Source: an uncultured Bacteroidales bacterium
GTDB lineage: Bacteria > Bacteroidota > Bacteroidia > Bacteroidales > Paludibacteraceae
Assembly: GCA_946411385.1 (NCBI GenBank)
Contig: CAMKDV010000002.1
Location: 62,001 to 126,000 of the forward strand
Length of the DNA stretch: 64,000 nt
Reading direction: 5' to 3'
Made by a program: the position numbers and the translations under genes. The notes beneath the pieces were generated by a model that was given only the letters and a program-made list of their open reading frames with translations, did not search any database and was not told the DNA's origin. This document shows positions 37,774 to 47,840 of this stretch, piece by piece (the stretch's first letter is position 1; every line of letters starts with the position of its first letter).

Positions 37774-39114
37774 ATGGAACTGCTTAGAAGAAAGATAGAT
37801 TCCTTTCTTGTGAATTGGAAAAAATCTCCGAAAAGAAAGCCTTTGATAGTGAAAGGTGCTCGTCAAGTAGGCAAAACCGAGTCTATCAGGGCATTCGGAA
37901 GCACAGGATATGACTCGGTGATTGAGATTAACTTTGTACTTCAAAAGAAGTTCAGAGCTATATTCGATAATGGTTATGAGGTGGATTCCATCATCAAGAA
38001 CATCTCGCTACTGGAGCCGTCTTGGAAATTTATTCCGCACAAAACACTGCTATTCTTTGATGAACTTCAGAAGTGTCCGGATTGTGCGACCTCTCTTAAA
38101 TCTTTCTGTCAGGATGGTCGATATGACGTGATTTGTTCCGGTTCGCTCATGGGAATCTACTATGAGGAAATAGAGTCGAATGCCGTTGGTTACAAGGAAG
38201 ATTACGTGATGCACTCAATGGATTTTGAGGAGTTCTTGTGGGCAAAGGGCTATTCGGATCAGCAAGTTGAAGATCTATATAATCACATGACGAGTTTGAC
38301 GCCATTTACCCAATTGGAGTTGGATACGATGATGGCCAATTTTCGTGATTATATGACGCTTGGAGGAATGCCGGAGGTAGTAAATAGATTTATTGATAGT
38401 GGACATTTCGGCGGGACACTGGAATTGCAGCGCCAACTGTTGAAAGACTATGAAGAAGATATAACAAAGTATGCCAGAGATACAGAAAAAGCGAAGATTC
38501 AAGCTGTTTATAACCATATATCCACCTTTCTGGCTAAAGATAATAAAAAGTTCCTAATTACCAAAGTGGCTAAAGGTGCCAGGTCGCGGGAATATATAGG
38601 TGCGGTTGATTGGCTGTGTTCAGCTGGAGTGATTAATGCGTGCTATTGCTTGAATAATGTCGAACTGCCCCTGAAAGGTAATTATAATCCGGAGTATTAT
38701 AAGCTATATTATCACGATACCGGTTTGCTAATAGCGTCATTGGACGAAGAAGCTCAAGAGGATTTGCGTGCTAACAAGAACTTTGGAACATACAAGGGGG
38801 CCATTTATGAGAATGTAGTTGGTGAGATGCTGATCAAATCCGGCTATGAACAATTGTATTTCTATAAACATGACAGTCCTGCTTTGGAGATGGATTTTTT
38901 TGTGCGCGATGCCGATTCGCTGGTGCCTGTTGAAGTCAAAGCCAAAGATGGCGCCACTGCATCGCTCAATAATCTCATCAAATGGGATTCGTTCCCCGAT
39001 GTGAAATACGGTGTAAAGTTGGGTTACAAGAACATTGGATGGAACGGGCAGTTCTATACCTTCCCGTATTTCCTTACTTTCCTTCTGAAACGTTTCTTGA
39101 AAGAGCGGAAATAG
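37774..39114 (+). CDS. AAA-type ATP-binding protein with DUF4143
   Basis: PLIVKGARQVGKTESIRAFG (P-loop)..LLFFDELQKCP..YMTLGGMPEVVNRF..DFFVRDADSLVPVEVKA. Confidence 0.9.
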   Translation: MELLRRKIDSFLVNWKKSPKRKPLIVKGARQVGKTESIRAFGSTGYDSVIEINFVLQKKFRAIFDNGYEVDSIIKNISLLEPSWKFIPHKTLLFFDELQKCPDCATSLKSFCQDGRYDVICSGSLMGIYYEEIESNAVGYKEDYVMHSMDFEEFLWAKGYSDQQVEDLYNHMTSLTPFTQLELDTMMANFRDYMTLGGMPEVVNRFIDSGHFGGTLELQRQLLKDYEEDITKYARDTEKAKIQAVYNHISTFLAKDNKKFLITKVAKGARSREYIGAVDWLCSAGVINACYCLNNVELPLKGNYNPEYYKLYYHDTGLLIASLDEEAQEDLRANKNFGTYKGAIYENVVGEMLIKSGYEQLYFYKHDSPALEMDFFVRDADSLVPVEVKAKDGATASLNNLIKWDSFPDVKYGVKLGYKNIGWNGQFYTFPYFLTFLLKRFLKERK

Positions 39115-39279
39115 ATCGTAGTTAGCAGATATTTGAGTGCTAATTAGGGCGCAATGGGTAAACCGTTTGCGCCTTTCAATTTTTTGTTGTAATTTTGTAG
39201 CGCGTTTGCACGCAAAAAAGGCAGGTAGTACACAAAAAGTGTAAAAAAAGTATCGTTTCGACAAAAAAATGCACCGATT

Positions 39280-39312
39280 ATTTGCAAATATCAAAAAATT
39301 TGTGTATCTTTG
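39280..39312 (+). promoter_or_regulatory. Promoter: ATTTGCAAAT and TATCTTTG
   Basis: 39280-39289 and 39305-39312, 25-bp geometry; no ORF starts soon downstream. Confidence 0.72.
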
Positions 39313-39317
39313 TACCG

Positions 39318-39531
39318 TCTTCTCAGCGGAGAATGATGGTTGCTGCTGTTGGCAGCACGAACATACTGATTATTCTAACAATACCAATTTGATTCGCAGG
39401 AATCTCGCAAGTTTCATGAATCGCAAAAAGTTGGCTAATGTTAGTGCACGTTTGTGTACTACTTTTGCTGTATTTGCGATTCGGGCAATGCGAGAGCCTC
39501 TGCGAAGATACAACAAGAGTAGTACTTTTTT
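39318..39531 (+). ncRNA. Candidate ~210-nt non-coding RNA or structured leader
   Basis: Consensus promoter at 39280-39312; 3' hairpin 39456-39473 / 39508-39525 followed by T6 (39526-39531). Confidence 0.4.
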
Positions 39532-39646
39532 GTTGTTAGTCTGATTTGGACAAGATTGATGTAGGAAATGAACTAAAATAATAACGGAAAGTGCCCGAAT
39601 GCCGAGCAAAGACTGGGCGAAACTTTAAAAATATACTATACTGGTT

Positions 39647-40084
39647 ATGCTTGAAGGATTAATTAGTTTTTTTATTATTGTTATGTCGGTGTTTATAGTA
39701 GGCTTGCTGCTATGGTACGTAGTTGTGGGTGTAGGAGGGATACTTGGTCTTATTTATAACACCAAGATTACGCGCATCCTATTCTGTCTCGGCCTGTTGG
39801 TATTAAGCGGTTGGCTTATGTATGCCGGCTGGATTGAAGGATCTATTCATTGGGCATGGGCAGCCTTTGCCGGCATCCCCTTAGTGGAGTTGGCTCTGGT
39901 TTTAATATCTAAATGGAAACCTCTGGTTCTTCTGTTCCCGCTGACTTTGCTGGCATACGGCGGTTGGCTTGTTTATGCCGGTTGGATAGCCAAAGATATC
40001 AGTTGGATGTGGCCAGCCTTTGCAGGCATCCCGTGCCTGATTGGTGGTCTTGCGTTGACGGCTGCAATCATTAATAAGGGATAA
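39647..40084 (+). CDS. Small membrane protein with internal duplication
   Basis: LLVLSGWLMYAGWIEGSIHWAWAAFAGIP and LTLLAYGGWLVYAGWIAKDISWMWPAFAGIP. Confidence 0.7.
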   Translation: MLEGLISFFIIVMSVFIVGLLLWYVVVGVGGILGLIYNTKITRILFCLGLLVLSGWLMYAGWIEGSIHWAWAAFAGIPLVELALVLISKWKPLVLLFPLTLLAYGGWLVYAGWIAKDISWMWPAFAGIPCLIGGLALTAAIINKG

Positions 40085-40185
40085 TTGTTTCGATTCGGTA
40101 TCGAATAAGGTGTCGAATAAAAAGGCAAAACGGAGTAAGCCGAAAAGCCAGAAGTGAGTAGGCAAAATCTAACATTTATTTTGTT

Positions 40186-41346
40186 ATGGCACCGATTAAT
40201 TATTTCTTGCAGAAGAAAAATTTTAACAGAGTTCAGTGTTTCAATATTGATCAGTTAGATATCGAAGATAATGAAGAAGAGTTTTCATTATCTAAACAAC
40301 AATATAAGTCTAAATCAATGAAACAAGAGTATATTGAAAACCTCTTGCCTGAAACATGTAAAAAACTCTTGCCAAAAATTGGTAATAATGATGATAATTA
40401 TTGGAAAGACAAAATAGAAATGCCTACTCCATATATGATAACGATACCATCTCCTTTATATGGAGAAGAACCGTTCTTCCAAAGAGCAAAAAGTAAAGAG
40501 TGTAACAATTCTATACAATTCACCTTTAAGTCACCCGAGTTTATTTATTCAAGGCTAATGGTATATTGTTGCCCTGACGTAAAGGCTATTGGTGATTCGA
40601 CGATAAGATATATTGATGCTATCATGACCAAAGGAGATATGAATATTAGCCAAAACTATCCTTTGGGAATAAGCGGATGGGATGAGAATGAAAATTATAA
40701 TCCCTTTTGGATGTCCTATTTGAAACGATATGTTCCGGTAATGTTAGTACCCCAAGAAATGATGCCAGTTTATCCAATTAATGACGACCAATCTATGGAA
40801 TCTTTGGGATGTTATTTTCCTAAAAAAGATATTGGACCTATGATATACCTTTGCCCAGAAAAGATAGAGAGGATGTCGACCAAAGAACTGCCAATAATGG
40901 TGTTATATGCTATTGTCCTAATGCATGAATATGCTCATGCTATAATGGATGAAACAAATGTACTATCGACGCCGAATATTGCCGGAGATGTTGCCTGTTG
41001 CAAGCGATTGCCAATAAAACAGTTGGATATAAACGAAATTTATATGGAAGAATCATTAGCTAATATGATTACTTTGCAATATGTGGAGAGTGCAATACCT
41101 GAATATTCAGAAACTATAGAATCTTTCATGAAAAGACAACCAGCCCCTTATGCGTTAGGTGTTGATTTATATGAAGCTAACAAAAATGACATACAAATTG
41201 ATTGGAGAAAGTGGAGAACTTATAAATCAAACAAAACAAAAACCAATAGGAAATTAAACAAATGGAAAACATTTGCAGACAAATATAATCTCTCCAAAAT
41301 AGATAAAAATGACATTGTTAATACATTTAACACAGCTCTTTCTTAA
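40186..41346 (+). CDS. Putative zincin-like metalloprotease-fold protein (HEYAH)
   Basis: LPIMVLYAIVLMHEYAHAIMDE contains HExxH in a helix (40924-40938). Confidence 0.55.
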   Translation: MAPINYFLQKKNFNRVQCFNIDQLDIEDNEEEFSLSKQQYKSKSMKQEYIENLLPETCKKLLPKIGNNDDNYWKDKIEMPTPYMITIPSPLYGEEPFFQRAKSKECNNSIQFTFKSPEFIYSRLMVYCCPDVKAIGDSTIRYIDAIMTKGDMNISQNYPLGISGWDENENYNPFWMSYLKRYVPVMLVPQEMMPVYPINDDQSMESLGCYFPKKDIGPMIYLCPEKIERMSTKELPIMVLYAIVLMHEYAHAIMDETNVLSTPNIAGDVACCKRLPIKQLDINEIYMEESLANMITLQYVESAIPEYSETIESFMKRQPAPYALGVDLYEANKNDIQIDWRKWRTYKSNKTKTNRKLNKWKTFADKYNLSKIDKNDIVNTFNTALS

Positions 41347-42270
41347 ATGTATGTTACATTTTTGCAACACAATAAATGTGAAATTATGAATCCTTTAGTG
41401 CAAAATTTTATCACACAAACGATTAATTCGTTATTGAGTAAATTAAGGCAATTGTTTCCTAATGGAGAACTAGCCTATTATTCTCTGCAAGGGAAAAATG
41501 AACTCCAAATCCGTGACCGTGTTGCTTGGGAATTGCAGCAAGCATTAGACACCTGGCAAAATAGCACGAACCGATACATCGTTCGTCGTGAATGGGGGCC
41601 TTATAACAGGACTAAATGTGATTTGGCAGTTTTGGAAGTTGATCCTATGGATACAAATAGATCAGAATTAGTTGCGTTATTTGAGTTTAAAGCGTGTCAG
41701 TTCGTAAATGACGAGAAATGGCTTAAACCCGAATTTTTTAAAGACACATATAAGATGTACAACATGTGCTCTTCACAAAAAGGCAATAATGATGTAGATA
41801 TGTATTTCATATTTTTACATAGTTGCCAAAGTGACAAACAAGTAAATTCAGGATTTCGCGATGCGGTAGCATATGTCGATATATTAAATGATACAAAGAC
41901 ACTTACATTAAAATCGCATTCTATGAATGATATAACATCAAAAATGCAAACAATATGGCGAGAATTTTTTAATACAAATAACGAAATTTTATATGCGCTT
42001 ATAAAATCAGGGAAAAAAGTTCACTCACAGTTTAAGTTTTCCCAAAAAGACAGTCCCGCAGAAAAAAAAGCAAAAACATTGCTTCGCTCGTATTTAAAGC
42101 GAATGGGTAATCTATATAGTTATCCGACGACAAACATAAGTTTCCCTAATCCTATTCCGCAACATGTAGGTTCTTCGTTTGGCTATGATTGGTATGTCGC
42201 CCCGTTTATCTGGGGGCCATATAAGATAGACCTGCAAGCGAAAAAGAATTGTTTAATCACATTAAAATAA
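41347..42270 (+). CDS. Hypothetical protein, possible PD-(D/E)xK nuclease-like fold
   Basis: YIVRREWGPYNRTKCDLAVLEVD...ELVALFEFKACQ (D..ExK); alternative start 41386. Confidence 0.5.
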   Translation: MYVTFLQHNKCEIMNPLVQNFITQTINSLLSKLRQLFPNGELAYYSLQGKNELQIRDRVAWELQQALDTWQNSTNRYIVRREWGPYNRTKCDLAVLEVDPMDTNRSELVALFEFKACQFVNDEKWLKPEFFKDTYKMYNMCSSQKGNNDVDMYFIFLHSCQSDKQVNSGFRDAVAYVDILNDTKTLTLKSHSMNDITSKMQTIWREFFNTNNEILYALIKSGKKVHSQFKFSQKDSPAEKKAKTLLRSYLKRMGNLYSYPTTNISFPNPIPQHVGSSFGYDWYVAPFIWGPYKIDLQAKKNCLITLK

Positions 42271-42278
42271 CTACTATT

Positions 42279-44732
42279 ATGCTATTGTCAGATGAAGAAC
42301 TTGAAGAGGTTAAAGCGGCACTCGAACGAAATCGACAGTTTCTTAAGGAACACGCTTACTTGAGATGGGAACATCAGCAGGAAACATTAAACAGCAAAGA
42401 AACAATGGAAAACGAAGAACGCTCTGACCTTCAAATAAATGTAGGAGACATTTATAAGGAAGTGGAAGGTGCGGAAACGAATCCATCTCTTGCTATAGAA
42501 AAGTTCATCCATGCTGCAGAGCAAGGTGATATTCATGCCATGAATAATCTAACCGTCATTTATGGTTGTGACAAATCGTTCTTCGATTACGCAAAAGCCA
42601 TCAAATGGTTTCATGTGCTTCTGGAACATGAAAATGACCCACAATCCCCTGATTATCAGAAAACTGGTTACAATAAAGCTTTATGTGAAAACATAATTAA
42701 CATCATTGATAACGCATTATCTGAAAATGATGTGCCAAATCTATTAAAATCTTGTTATTCCACCGAGAATAATGCCAAAAGCCTTTTCTCCAAGCCATTG
42801 TTCTTTGCTTCTGTACAAACTAAAGAACATGTAGTGGCAATACGCGCTATTGAGAATGAGCGAAAGGAGCGAGAACGCATTGAGAAAGAAAGGCTTGAGC
42901 AAGAGCGGCTTGAGAAGGAGCGCATTGAACGGGAACGTCTGGAAAAAGAAAGGCAAGAAAAGGAGCGCATAGAACGCGAACAACGAGAAAAAGAACGGCT
43001 TGAGCGTGATAAAAGAAATGAGGAACGCCGTGAAAAAGAGCGTATCAAGCGTGAACAGGAAAAAAAGGAACGTTTGGAACGCGAACGGCAAACGCAAATA
43101 AAGCAGATAGAGTCTGGTACAGAATGGGATAAAAGTTCATATTTTACCAGTTTCGCTGGCCATCTCGAGATTCCAGATGGAACCACAAAGATAGGCCATA
43201 AAGCTTTTCTTAATTGTCGAAAGATTACATCTATTTCTATGCCCGATAGTGTGACAGAAATAGATTACAACGCTTTTGAAAATTGCAGCGGGCTTACATC
43301 AATAAGTCTCTCTAAAAACATAACCAAAATAGGATCTGGAGCCTTTATCGGATGTACTAGTCTTAAATCTGTGATTATCCCCAATGGCATAACCAAAATA
43401 GAACAAAGAGTCTTTGAGAAATGCCACAGTTTACAATCTGTAATTATTCCAGATAGTGTAACAAGCATTGAAACTTGTGCTTTCTATGATTGCAAGAGTC
43501 TTATTTCTTTAACGATTCCTCAAAATATGGAACTCATTCTTGATAATGCATTTTACGGATGCACTTCTTTAACATCTATTGAATGGAATGCTATAAATTG
43601 TGGTATTAAGGAGCATCAATATCATCAATATGGTGATAGTGATTTCCTATTTCAGTGTCTGGATAAGCTCTCCTCATTCATTATAGGGGAAAAAGTGATA
43701 TATATTCCGAGTTATTTATGTTATAATTTACCAAAGTTAACTTCAATCATTTTTCCTGAGGGACTGACAACGATCGGATATTGTGCTTTTAAATCTTGCG
43801 TTAATCTCACTTCTATTTCCCTTCCAACTAGTATTAAGAGGTTTGGAGTTAAAGAAAAAGTAATCACCCACAATATACCCATAAATGGTTCATATGTTGA
43901 ATATAGGAAATCCGTTTACTTTAACACTGAAACAAAGCAAATTATAGTTCCTGCTGGAACCAAAGAAGATTTTCTCTTAGTTGATGGTTTTCAAGATTGT
44001 AATTATTATAACAAAATAACAGAAAAAGAACCATCTACAGAACAAGAGCGGAAAGAAGTTGAGAAAAAACGTTTAGAGCGCGCGCGCAAGCAAAAAGAGG
44101 AACAAGAAAGGCTCAAGAAAGAGCGAGAAGAAAAAGAACGAATAGAACGAGAGCGAAAAGAAAAGGCAAAGTTTACACGCGAGTTAAAAAAAATTAACTC
44201 GGAATACATTAAGCAACTAATAGAAAGCGACTATCTGGATAATAGTCCGTTCAAAGATTTAAAGGGGTATTATGGAATCCCATATAATGTTAAGAAGATT
44301 GGGAGAGCAGCATTTAAGGAATGCGCAGGTCTGACATCCATTACTGTCACTAACAGCGTGACAAGCATAAGCGCAGCTGCGTTTGAGGGGTGCAGCGGAT
44401 TGACATCTGTCGTAATTGGTGACAACGTGACAAACATTGGTGAGTCAGCTTTTATGGGGTGTAACAACTTGACATCTATATCTTTCGGTGAAAGAGTCGC
44501 TAAAATAGAAAATAGCGCTTTCAAAGGTTGTAAAAAACTAAAATCCGTCTCTATCCCAAGTAGTTTGTCATCAATAGGAAATAACGCCTTTGATTCAAGT
44601 TTAGAACAAATGATAGTCCCTAATTTGTCTAAAGGAAAATTTCAGAAGATGATAGAAGGGAAATCAGGATTGCAACATCTGACGGATAAGATTATTGAGG
44701 AATGGCGAGCTAAACTGAAAAGTATATTTTAA
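42279..44732 (+). CDS. Sel1-like / charged alpha-helix / BspA-type LRR protein with duplicated [helix-LRR] layout
   Basis: AIEKFIHAAEQGDIHAMNNL; ERKERERIEKERLEQERLEKERIERER...; IGHKAFLNCRKITSISMPDSVTEI LRR_5 repeats; second ERARKQKEEQERLKKEREEKERIERE segment followed by LRRs. Confidence 0.8.
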   Translation: MLLSDEELEEVKAALERNRQFLKEHAYLRWEHQQETLNSKETMENEERSDLQINVGDIYKEVEGAETNPSLAIEKFIHAAEQGDIHAMNNLTVIYGCDKSFFDYAKAIKWFHVLLEHENDPQSPDYQKTGYNKALCENIINIIDNALSENDVPNLLKSCYSTENNAKSLFSKPLFFASVQTKEHVVAIRAIENERKERERIEKERLEQERLEKERIERERLEKERQEKERIEREQREKERLERDKRNEERREKERIKREQEKKERLERERQTQIKQIESGTEWDKSSYFTSFAGHLEIPDGTTKIGHKAFLNCRKITSISMPDSVTEIDYNAFENCSGLTSISLSKNITKIGSGAFIGCTSLKSVIIPNGITKIEQRVFEKCHSLQSVIIPDSVTSIETCAFYDCKSLISLTIPQNMELILDNAFYGCTSLTSIEWNAINCGIKEHQYHQYGDSDFLFQCLDKLSSFIIGEKVIYIPSYLCYNLPKLTSIIFPEGLTTIGYCAFKSCVNLTSISLPTSIKRFGVKEKVITHNIPINGSYVEYRKSVYFNTETKQIIVPAGTKEDFLLVDGFQDCNYYNKITEKEPSTEQERKEVEKKRLERARKQKEEQERLKKEREEKERIERERKEKAKFTRELKKINSEYIKQLIESDYLDNSPFKDLKGYYGIPYNVKKIGRAAFKECAGLTSITVTNSVTSISAAAFEGCSGLTSVVIGDNVTNIGESAFMGCNNLTSISFGERVAKIENSAFKGCKKLKSVSIPSSLSSIGNNAFDSSLEQMIVPNLSKGKFQKMIEGKSGLQHLTDKIIEEWRAKLKSIF

Positions 44733-44862
44733 AAGACATGCTTACAATCTAATCCTATAGAAAAATCTGTCCATCTTAGTCAATTGTCAAAACCATAGCA
44801 AAGATTTAGTTGGGATTCTCAAACGAACACGAATTGTTTAATAATTTTTAAATAACAATAAT

Positions 44863-47823
44863 ATGGCATACATAAGTGATCGAGAAATTCAGAAATTCGG
44901 TAAAGAATACCTGGAATTGAAAGAAGCATATGAAAAATTTCACGAAAAATCTGAGTCTGAATCACCCAAAAAACAAGAACAAAAAGGCCCTTTAAGCGCA
45001 ACAGAGAAAAGCGACGAATGCTTTGTGAAAACAACAAATCAAATCACAAATGCTCTGCAAATTATGATGAAAATGATGTTTACACAAGCATCGCAAGGAA
45101 ATGCAGAGATTATGTTAACGGAAGACATGCTGGATAGTTTCCGTGAGTTAGCATCACAGCAACCGGCAATCTATCCTTTCTTCTTAAAATCGTTACCTTC
45201 CACAGCGGAAGTAGCGGCCTATTTTGAGGCTATTTCCCAGCATGAGAATGACCGAATGACTATGCCGGATATACCTGTGGCCTATTTCAAGGATAACATT
45301 CAAGGGAAAGACGTCTATACTCCGGCTTTTCTTCCATGGCAGATGCCGGATAACAATGTCAAAAATATCATTATTGACTATGATTCATCTACAGCCGAGC
45401 GTGCAGCAGAGATTTATCGTCATATTGTAATGAGCATTTTGCTCGGACTTCCGGCAAAAAGCGTTCACCTGAGCTTCGTCAACACGCAACTATCTCCGCT
45501 TGCGAACTTCTTCACAGCAAATCTTCCCGAAACGCTTTACGACAAAGTGTCCTCCCCCGCGATGTATCATCAATTGTTGGAACGTCTGCTCAAGCGCGTT
45601 ATGGATTTTCAGGACAAATACGGTCAATCCATAGAGCAGGTGAATGAAGCAGCAGGCAAGATAGTAGAGCCCTACGAAGTTGTCATTCTGTTGGACGACC
45701 CTGACGCTGAAATTTCCGCGCAAGAGCAGTTAATCCCCTTGTTCGAAAAAGGACCATTATATGGTATATACTTCATTGGTCTGAATAGTACGGAGAAGGT
45801 GTCAAAGAATGAAAACCAAGACCACATTTTAAAGCATAGCAGCAGTTATCAAGTGATTAATGCGGAAAAAGTTAACTCGTGGAGTGCATCGCAAGAGGGA
45901 GGCTTCATTACCACTATGTCTATCGCTAACAATTCTGATTGGGCGAAGGCTGCCTTTGAGCATGTCAACGCAGCAACTACTCGCAAGAAAGTATTCCAAT
46001 ACGATTGGCAAGCTGCTATCAATGCACCTTATACAGAAACAAGCAATGAAATAGTGGCTCCCATCGGTTTTACTGCAGAAGGTGCTCCTTTCAATTTCCG
46101 TATGGATGTCAGTAAACAACACTATCACGCTTTTGTTATCGGTGCTACAGGTTCGGGTAAATCCCGCTTCCTGCACGACATCATTTTGAGTATGACAGCA
46201 AAATATCAGCCGGAGGATGTCGAATTATACCTGCTTGACTTCAAGGGTGTAGAGTTCAACTGTTACCGCGATTTCAAACATATGCGTGCTATCTTGGTGG
46301 ATCGAGCTGATGAGCGAATCACATATGAGGTCATCCGTGATATCAAAGTCAAAATGGAACAACGTCAGCAGATGTTGGCTGAAGCCGGTGCAAGTGACGT
46401 AAATGAGTACAACAGGATGAACCTCGGCAAACATCTGTCTCAAATCATTCTTGTTGCTGACGAATGTCAGACGCTTTTTGCAGACCGGGCAAAGAACGGT
46501 CGTCTGCAAAATGAGATGGTGGATATTATTGCTCTAATCGCGCAACAGGGGCGCGCCTATGGTGTTCATCTTTTACTATCGACTCAATCACTGGTAAACG
46601 CTCCACAATTAGGCAAAGAGATTCTCAATCAGATAGGCGAGCATTACATTCTGCCGTGTCTTACCACCGACGCAGCACGTTTAGTTCCAGATACAGAACG
46701 GAATCAGACAGAGAAAGTGGTGGCAACAATGGAGAAAGGCAAAGGCCAATGCTACTATCAAGGAGCCGATGGAAATATCCTCTTTACATTCAATTATGTG
46801 GAGAAAGGCGACATGCAAAAAGAACTAGTGGAAAGCATACAGCAGAAAGCATCTACTCATGCTTCTAATGGTCAATCCTATTTCAGCGGGTCATTACAGA
46901 TTCCTATCACCCAAGCCGTAGCAGATTATATTGTTACAAAAGGGCGTAAGAACATTGTAACTTCACCGGGACAGATTATTAATTTGGAACAAACGCCATT
47001 AACGATACCGCTAAAAGATGATTTGAGCGAAAATATTGCATTGTTCGGAATAAACGATCGACAGTTCGTTACTCGAACCACTCTTGGAGTATTGGCTTCC
47101 TTGATGCTTTCAAACAGACAAAAGGGATTGGGATTCCGATTTGTTATCTTCGATTGTTTGGATGATGATGAGGCTGAATATCTGGATGTGCTGGATGAGT
47201 TTGAAAAGAATGGTCTCTGTGATGTGATTGCTCCGCGAAAAAGAAATGAGACGTTGAAACAATTATGTGACTCCATCGCATCGGGAGCAGCATCACCAAC
47301 AATCTTGACCATCCTCGGTCAAGAGCGTTTCCGCGAGCTCAAACTCAATCAGCCCATTGTCAATACGCAGAATAACTCAAGCGACAGTATGCCTGCTATG
47401 GATGATATAGGTGCGACTTTGGCTGTTATCCACAATATTACAACAACGCCTGCACCGAGCAGTAGCGCGGCTTCTTCCATCAAGACAGTAAAAGAAGCTC
47501 TCAACTACATCATGGATGAAGGACCATCCAACGGAGTACATACTATCATACAAGTAGACAAGCCGGTCAACTTCATGTTCCCGCAAGATGCGTATTTCCG
47601 AAAGACAGATTTGTATGCAAAATGCAAGCATGTGATTATGATGCGTTCGGAAGAAGCGGTAGAAGCTAGTTTGATGCTTCCGCAAGATATCAGTCTATCT
47701 AAACTGGAGGATAACCCAAACCGTCTGAGGGCGTATTATTATAATGAAGAGGCTGATAAGTATCAATTATTCACTCCCTATATCCTACCGGATAAAGAGA
47801 CAATAAACAATATTATTCAATAA
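44863..47823 (+). CDS. FtsK/SpoIIIE (EssC-like) ATPase, no obvious TM segment
   Basis: Walker A GATGSGKS (46141-46164), Walker B IILVADECQ (46447-46464), LLLSTQSLVNAPQLGKEILNQIGEHYILPCLT. Confidence 0.85.
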   Translation: MAYISDREIQKFGKEYLELKEAYEKFHEKSESESPKKQEQKGPLSATEKSDECFVKTTNQITNALQIMMKMMFTQASQGNAEIMLTEDMLDSFRELASQQPAIYPFFLKSLPSTAEVAAYFEAISQHENDRMTMPDIPVAYFKDNIQGKDVYTPAFLPWQMPDNNVKNIIIDYDSSTAERAAEIYRHIVMSILLGLPAKSVHLSFVNTQLSPLANFFTANLPETLYDKVSSPAMYHQLLERLLKRVMDFQDKYGQSIEQVNEAAGKIVEPYEVVILLDDPDAEISAQEQLIPLFEKGPLYGIYFIGLNSTEKVSKNENQDHILKHSSSYQVINAEKVNSWSASQEGGFITTMSIANNSDWAKAAFEHVNAATTRKKVFQYDWQAAINAPYTETSNEIVAPIGFTAEGAPFNFRMDVSKQHYHAFVIGATGSGKSRFLHDIILSMTAKYQPEDVELYLLDFKGVEFNCYRDFKHMRAILVDRADERITYEVIRDIKVKMEQRQQMLAEAGASDVNEYNRMNLGKHLSQIILVADECQTLFADRAKNGRLQNEMVDIIALIAQQGRAYGVHLLLSTQSLVNAPQLGKEILNQIGEHYILPCLTTDAARLVPDTERNQTEKVVATMEKGKGQCYYQGADGNILFTFNYVEKGDMQKELVESIQQKASTHASNGQSYFSGSLQIPITQAVADYIVTKGRKNIVTSPGQIINLEQTPLTIPLKDDLSENIALFGINDRQFVTRTTLGVLASLMLSNRQKGLGFRFVIFDCLDDDEAEYLDVLDEFEKNGLCDVIAPRKRNETLKQLCDSIASGAASPTILTILGQERFRELKLNQPIVNTQNNSSDSMPAMDDIGATLAVIHNITTTPAPSSSAASSIKTVKEALNYIMDEGPSNGVHTIIQVDKPVNFMFPQDAYFRKTDLYAKCKHVIMMRSEEAVEASLMLPQDISLSKLEDNPNRLRAYYYNEEADKYQLFTPYILPDKETINNIIQ

Positions 47824-47840
47824 CTCAAAAATTTTCAATT

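Noticed and set aside
42840-43100. E/R/K codon-rich stretch as a DNA tandem repeat
   Set aside because: Codon pattern is irregular; better explained as a charged single alpha-helix or coiled coil in the protein.
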